A stretch of DNA of 7,292 nucleotides, from assembly GCA_018650745.1 (NCBI GenBank), contig JABIFK010000371.1:1-7292 (forward strand). Direction: 5' to 3'. The notes beneath the pieces are model-generated. The model did no database searches. It was not told the origin of the DNA and saw only the letters and a list, made by a program, of their open reading frames with translations. Shown piece by piece: positions 5,940 through 7,292 of this stretch. This stretch comes from Candidatus Latescibacterota bacterium (GTDB taxonomy: Bacteria; Latescibacterota; UBA2968). The number at the start of each line of letters is the position of its first letter. Positions within the stretch are counted from its first letter, which is position 1. The translations under genes were made by a program, and so were the position numbers.

Positions 5940-6042
5940 GTGCTCTTGCTTGTAGTTATCGTGTTGTGGTTATTTTTATGGATCTGTGCGTATTTTTTTG
6001 CATGATTTGATTTAGTATATTGGAATATGGGAGGCCAACAGC

Positions 6043-7083
6043 GTGAAAGCCGGTCAAATTGTCGCACCCAGACTGATCAAAGTGATTGATGTTGATGAGC
6101 CGCAGATTTCTGAGCCTGGACATGTGAAAATTCAGATGGAACGGGCGTGTTTGTGTGGATCTGATATGCCTTTTTGGAATTATGACCACAATGCTATTGT
6201 TGAAGAAGGGTTGCGCAATCCTGCTTTACAGCGTCTTCCTTTTATAGATTACAATGAGGGCGACCCGTATCCTATGCGGGTGGGCCAGTCTATACACGAA
6301 TGTTTGGGCACCGTTGTCGAATCGTCTTCCGACCGTTTTAAAGAAGGCGATTTTGTTTTGGCATTGCCCGAGGTGCATACAGGTTTGTGCGAATATATGT
6401 GTGCGCCAGAAGAGAGAACGATTCATTTGCCACGCGAAGGGGTGCCCAGCGAGCAAATTTTGATGACACAGCCTTTGGGCACTGTGATTTGGGCCGTGCA
6501 AAAGCTGGGCAATATTATAGATCAAGATGCGGTAGTGGTGGGGCAAGGCCCAATGGGCTTGATGTTTACGCATATGTTGTCCAATTTGGGGTGTCGCAAT
6601 GTGATAGCCCTCGATAAGTTAGATTATCGTTTGGAGGCGGCCAAAAAGATGCGGGCCACACACACAATCAATGTCGATCAAGAAGATGCCGAAGCCGCTG
6701 TACGTGAGATTACGGGTGGCAAAATGGCCGATTTGGTTGTGGAGGCTGTTGGGCATCAAACCGAAACTATTAATGGTTGTATGAAATTGATCCGACGGAT
6801 GGGCACGTTGTTGTGTTTTGGGGTGCCAGATGATGTGCAATATCCATTTGATTATGGCAGTTTTTTTCGTTCAAATTTGTCTATGATTGCTTCGGTGGGC
6901 CCCGATGTGATTCCGAATTTTTCATTGGCCCGCGATATGATTTCACAGGGGCGTATCAATATGGAACCCCTTGTGACCCATGTTTTGCCTTTTGAAGAGA
7001 TCCAACGCGGTTATGAGCTTTTTGTCGATCGTTTGGATGGTGCGATTAAGGTTGTGATTGATTACGATTCGTTGCGCAAGTAA
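6043..7083 (+). CDS. Zinc-type medium-chain alcohol/polyol dehydrogenase (MDR)
   Basis: The 346-aa protein, of normal MDR length, starts at GTG 6043 with GGGAGG eight bases upstream. The N-terminal GroES-like domain has the catalytic-zinc motif CGSD (Cys38) and a second ligand pair, HE (His85-Glu86). The Rossmann domain shows VVVGQGPMG (164-172) and an acidic residue at the end of the second strand (Asp191), which predicts NAD(H) rather than NADP(H). ADLVVEAVG (229-237) is the usual strand-4 region. These features fit sorbitol/threonine-dehydrogenase-like oxidation of a secondary alcohol in the cytoplasm; the substrate cannot be told. Gln143 (QPL) stands where relatives usually have Glu (EPL), and the four-cysteine structural-zinc lobe is absent. 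It is probably cotranscribed with the gamma-glutamyltransferase gene 22 bp downstream. Confidence 0.88.
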   Translation: MKAGQIVAPRLIKVIDVDEPQISEPGHVKIQMERACLCGSDMPFWNYDHNAIVEEGLRNPALQRLPFIDYNEGDPYPMRVGQSIHECLGTVVESSSDRFKEGDFVLALPEVHTGLCEYMCAPEERTIHLPREGVPSEQILMTQPLGTVIWAVQKLGNIIDQDAVVVGQGPMGLMFTHMLSNLGCRNVIALDKLDYRLEAAKKMRATHTINVDQEDAEAAVREITGGKMADLVVEAVGHQTETINGCMKLIRRMGTLLCFGVPDDVQYPFDYGSFFRSNLSMIASVGPDVIPNFSLARDMISQGRINMEPLVTHVLPFEEIQRGYELFVDRLDGAIKVVIDYDSLRK

Positions 7084-7105
7084 GTGCAGGAAGGGGGTAG
7101 TATCT

Positions 7106-7292
7106 GTGGCAGCAACTTTTGAATTTGGGGCGGTGGTTGGGCAGCCAGAAGCAGATTCAGCAGCCGTAAGTGTTTTAAAAAAAGGTGGCAATGCCGTTGA
7201 TGCGGCTGTTACTGCCGCATTGTTGTCTGGTGTTGTGGCACCGCAGTCTTCTGGGATTGGTGGTTTTGGTGGTTTTATGACGGTGTGCATTG
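7106..7292 (+). CDS. Gamma-glutamyltransferase family protein, 3' partial
   Basis: The gene begins with GTG at 7106, preceded by AGGAAGGGGG about eight bases upstream, and runs off the right edge after 62 codons. The N-terminal signature of gamma-glutamyltranspeptidases is clear: a QPEADSAA segment, then LKKGGNAVDAAVTAAL (24-39) and a PQSSGIGGFGGFM region (46-58) that begins the large-subunit core. The family are Ntn hydrolases that self-cleave before a catalytic threonine and transfer or hydrolyse gamma-glutamyl groups, for example of glutathione; that threonine lies beyond the window. No signal peptide is visible at this start, so a cytoplasmic form is possible, unlike the usual periplasmic enzyme. 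It is 22 bp behind the dehydrogenase, so the two probably share a promoter. Confidence 0.85.
   Translation, partial: MAATFEFGAVVGQPEADSAAVSVLKKGGNAVDAAVTAALLSGVVAPQSSGIGGFGGFMTVCI

Larger units (their letters stand above)
5627..6042. other. Divergent intergenic region, 416 bp
   Basis: It separates the minus-strand lipoprotein gene from the plus-strand dehydrogenase. It holds the structured lipoprotein leader (left third), a near-consensus promoter with a palindrome (5911-5939) and an imperfect 16-bp palindrome at 5868-5883. It also contains a hydrophobic plus-strand frame (5784-6005) interrupted by TGA at 5871. No RNA gene or mobile element was recognised. Confidence 0.6.

Overview
The window is a chromosomal stretch from an unidentified bacterium of medium G+C. 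A DUF3604 (PHP-like) gene, a PQQ-like beta-propeller, GNAT and NHL remnants, an MDR dehydrogenase, a gamma-glutamyltransferase and dispersed low-complexity repeats together recall uncultivated marine or sponge-associated groups such as Poribacteria or Latescibacterota. That placement is inference from gene content only. Cell-envelope genes (signal peptides, a lipobox) suggest a Gram-negative-type envelope.

Layout. (1) 1-1988, plus strand: the 3' and larger part of a DUF3604 protein whose start lies outside the window. Its last codons lie inside a dispersed palindromic repeat, followed by about eleven 7-bp tandem units (1996-2072). (2) 2176-2967: two convergent gene remnants joined tail to tail. 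A GNAT acetyltransferase (plus) and an exported NHL-repeat protein (minus) each keep a good 5' end and lose the 3' part at a common breakpoint near 2585-2612. (3) 3014-5626, minus strand: two complete envelope genes, an exported 565-aa PQQ-like beta-propeller and a 203-aa lipoprotein. Each is followed by a strong hairpin terminator, and each terminator lies directly beside a promoter-like sequence for the next gene, so they look like separate transcription units. (4) 5627-6042: a divergent intergenic region with a structured leader for the lipoprotein gene and a near-consensus promoter carrying a perfect palindrome for the plus-strand genes. (5) 6043-7292, plus strand: a zinc-type medium-chain dehydrogenase, then after 22 bp the first 62 codons of a gamma-glutamyltransferase, probably one operon.

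No RNA gene, CRISPR array, transposase or phage gene was seen. No complete new system is evident. The most notable points are the breakpoint between the two remnants, the palindrome on the -35 box of the dehydrogenase promoter, the two possible structured leaders, the terminator-promoter stacks and an internal signal-peptide-like segment in the beta-propeller.
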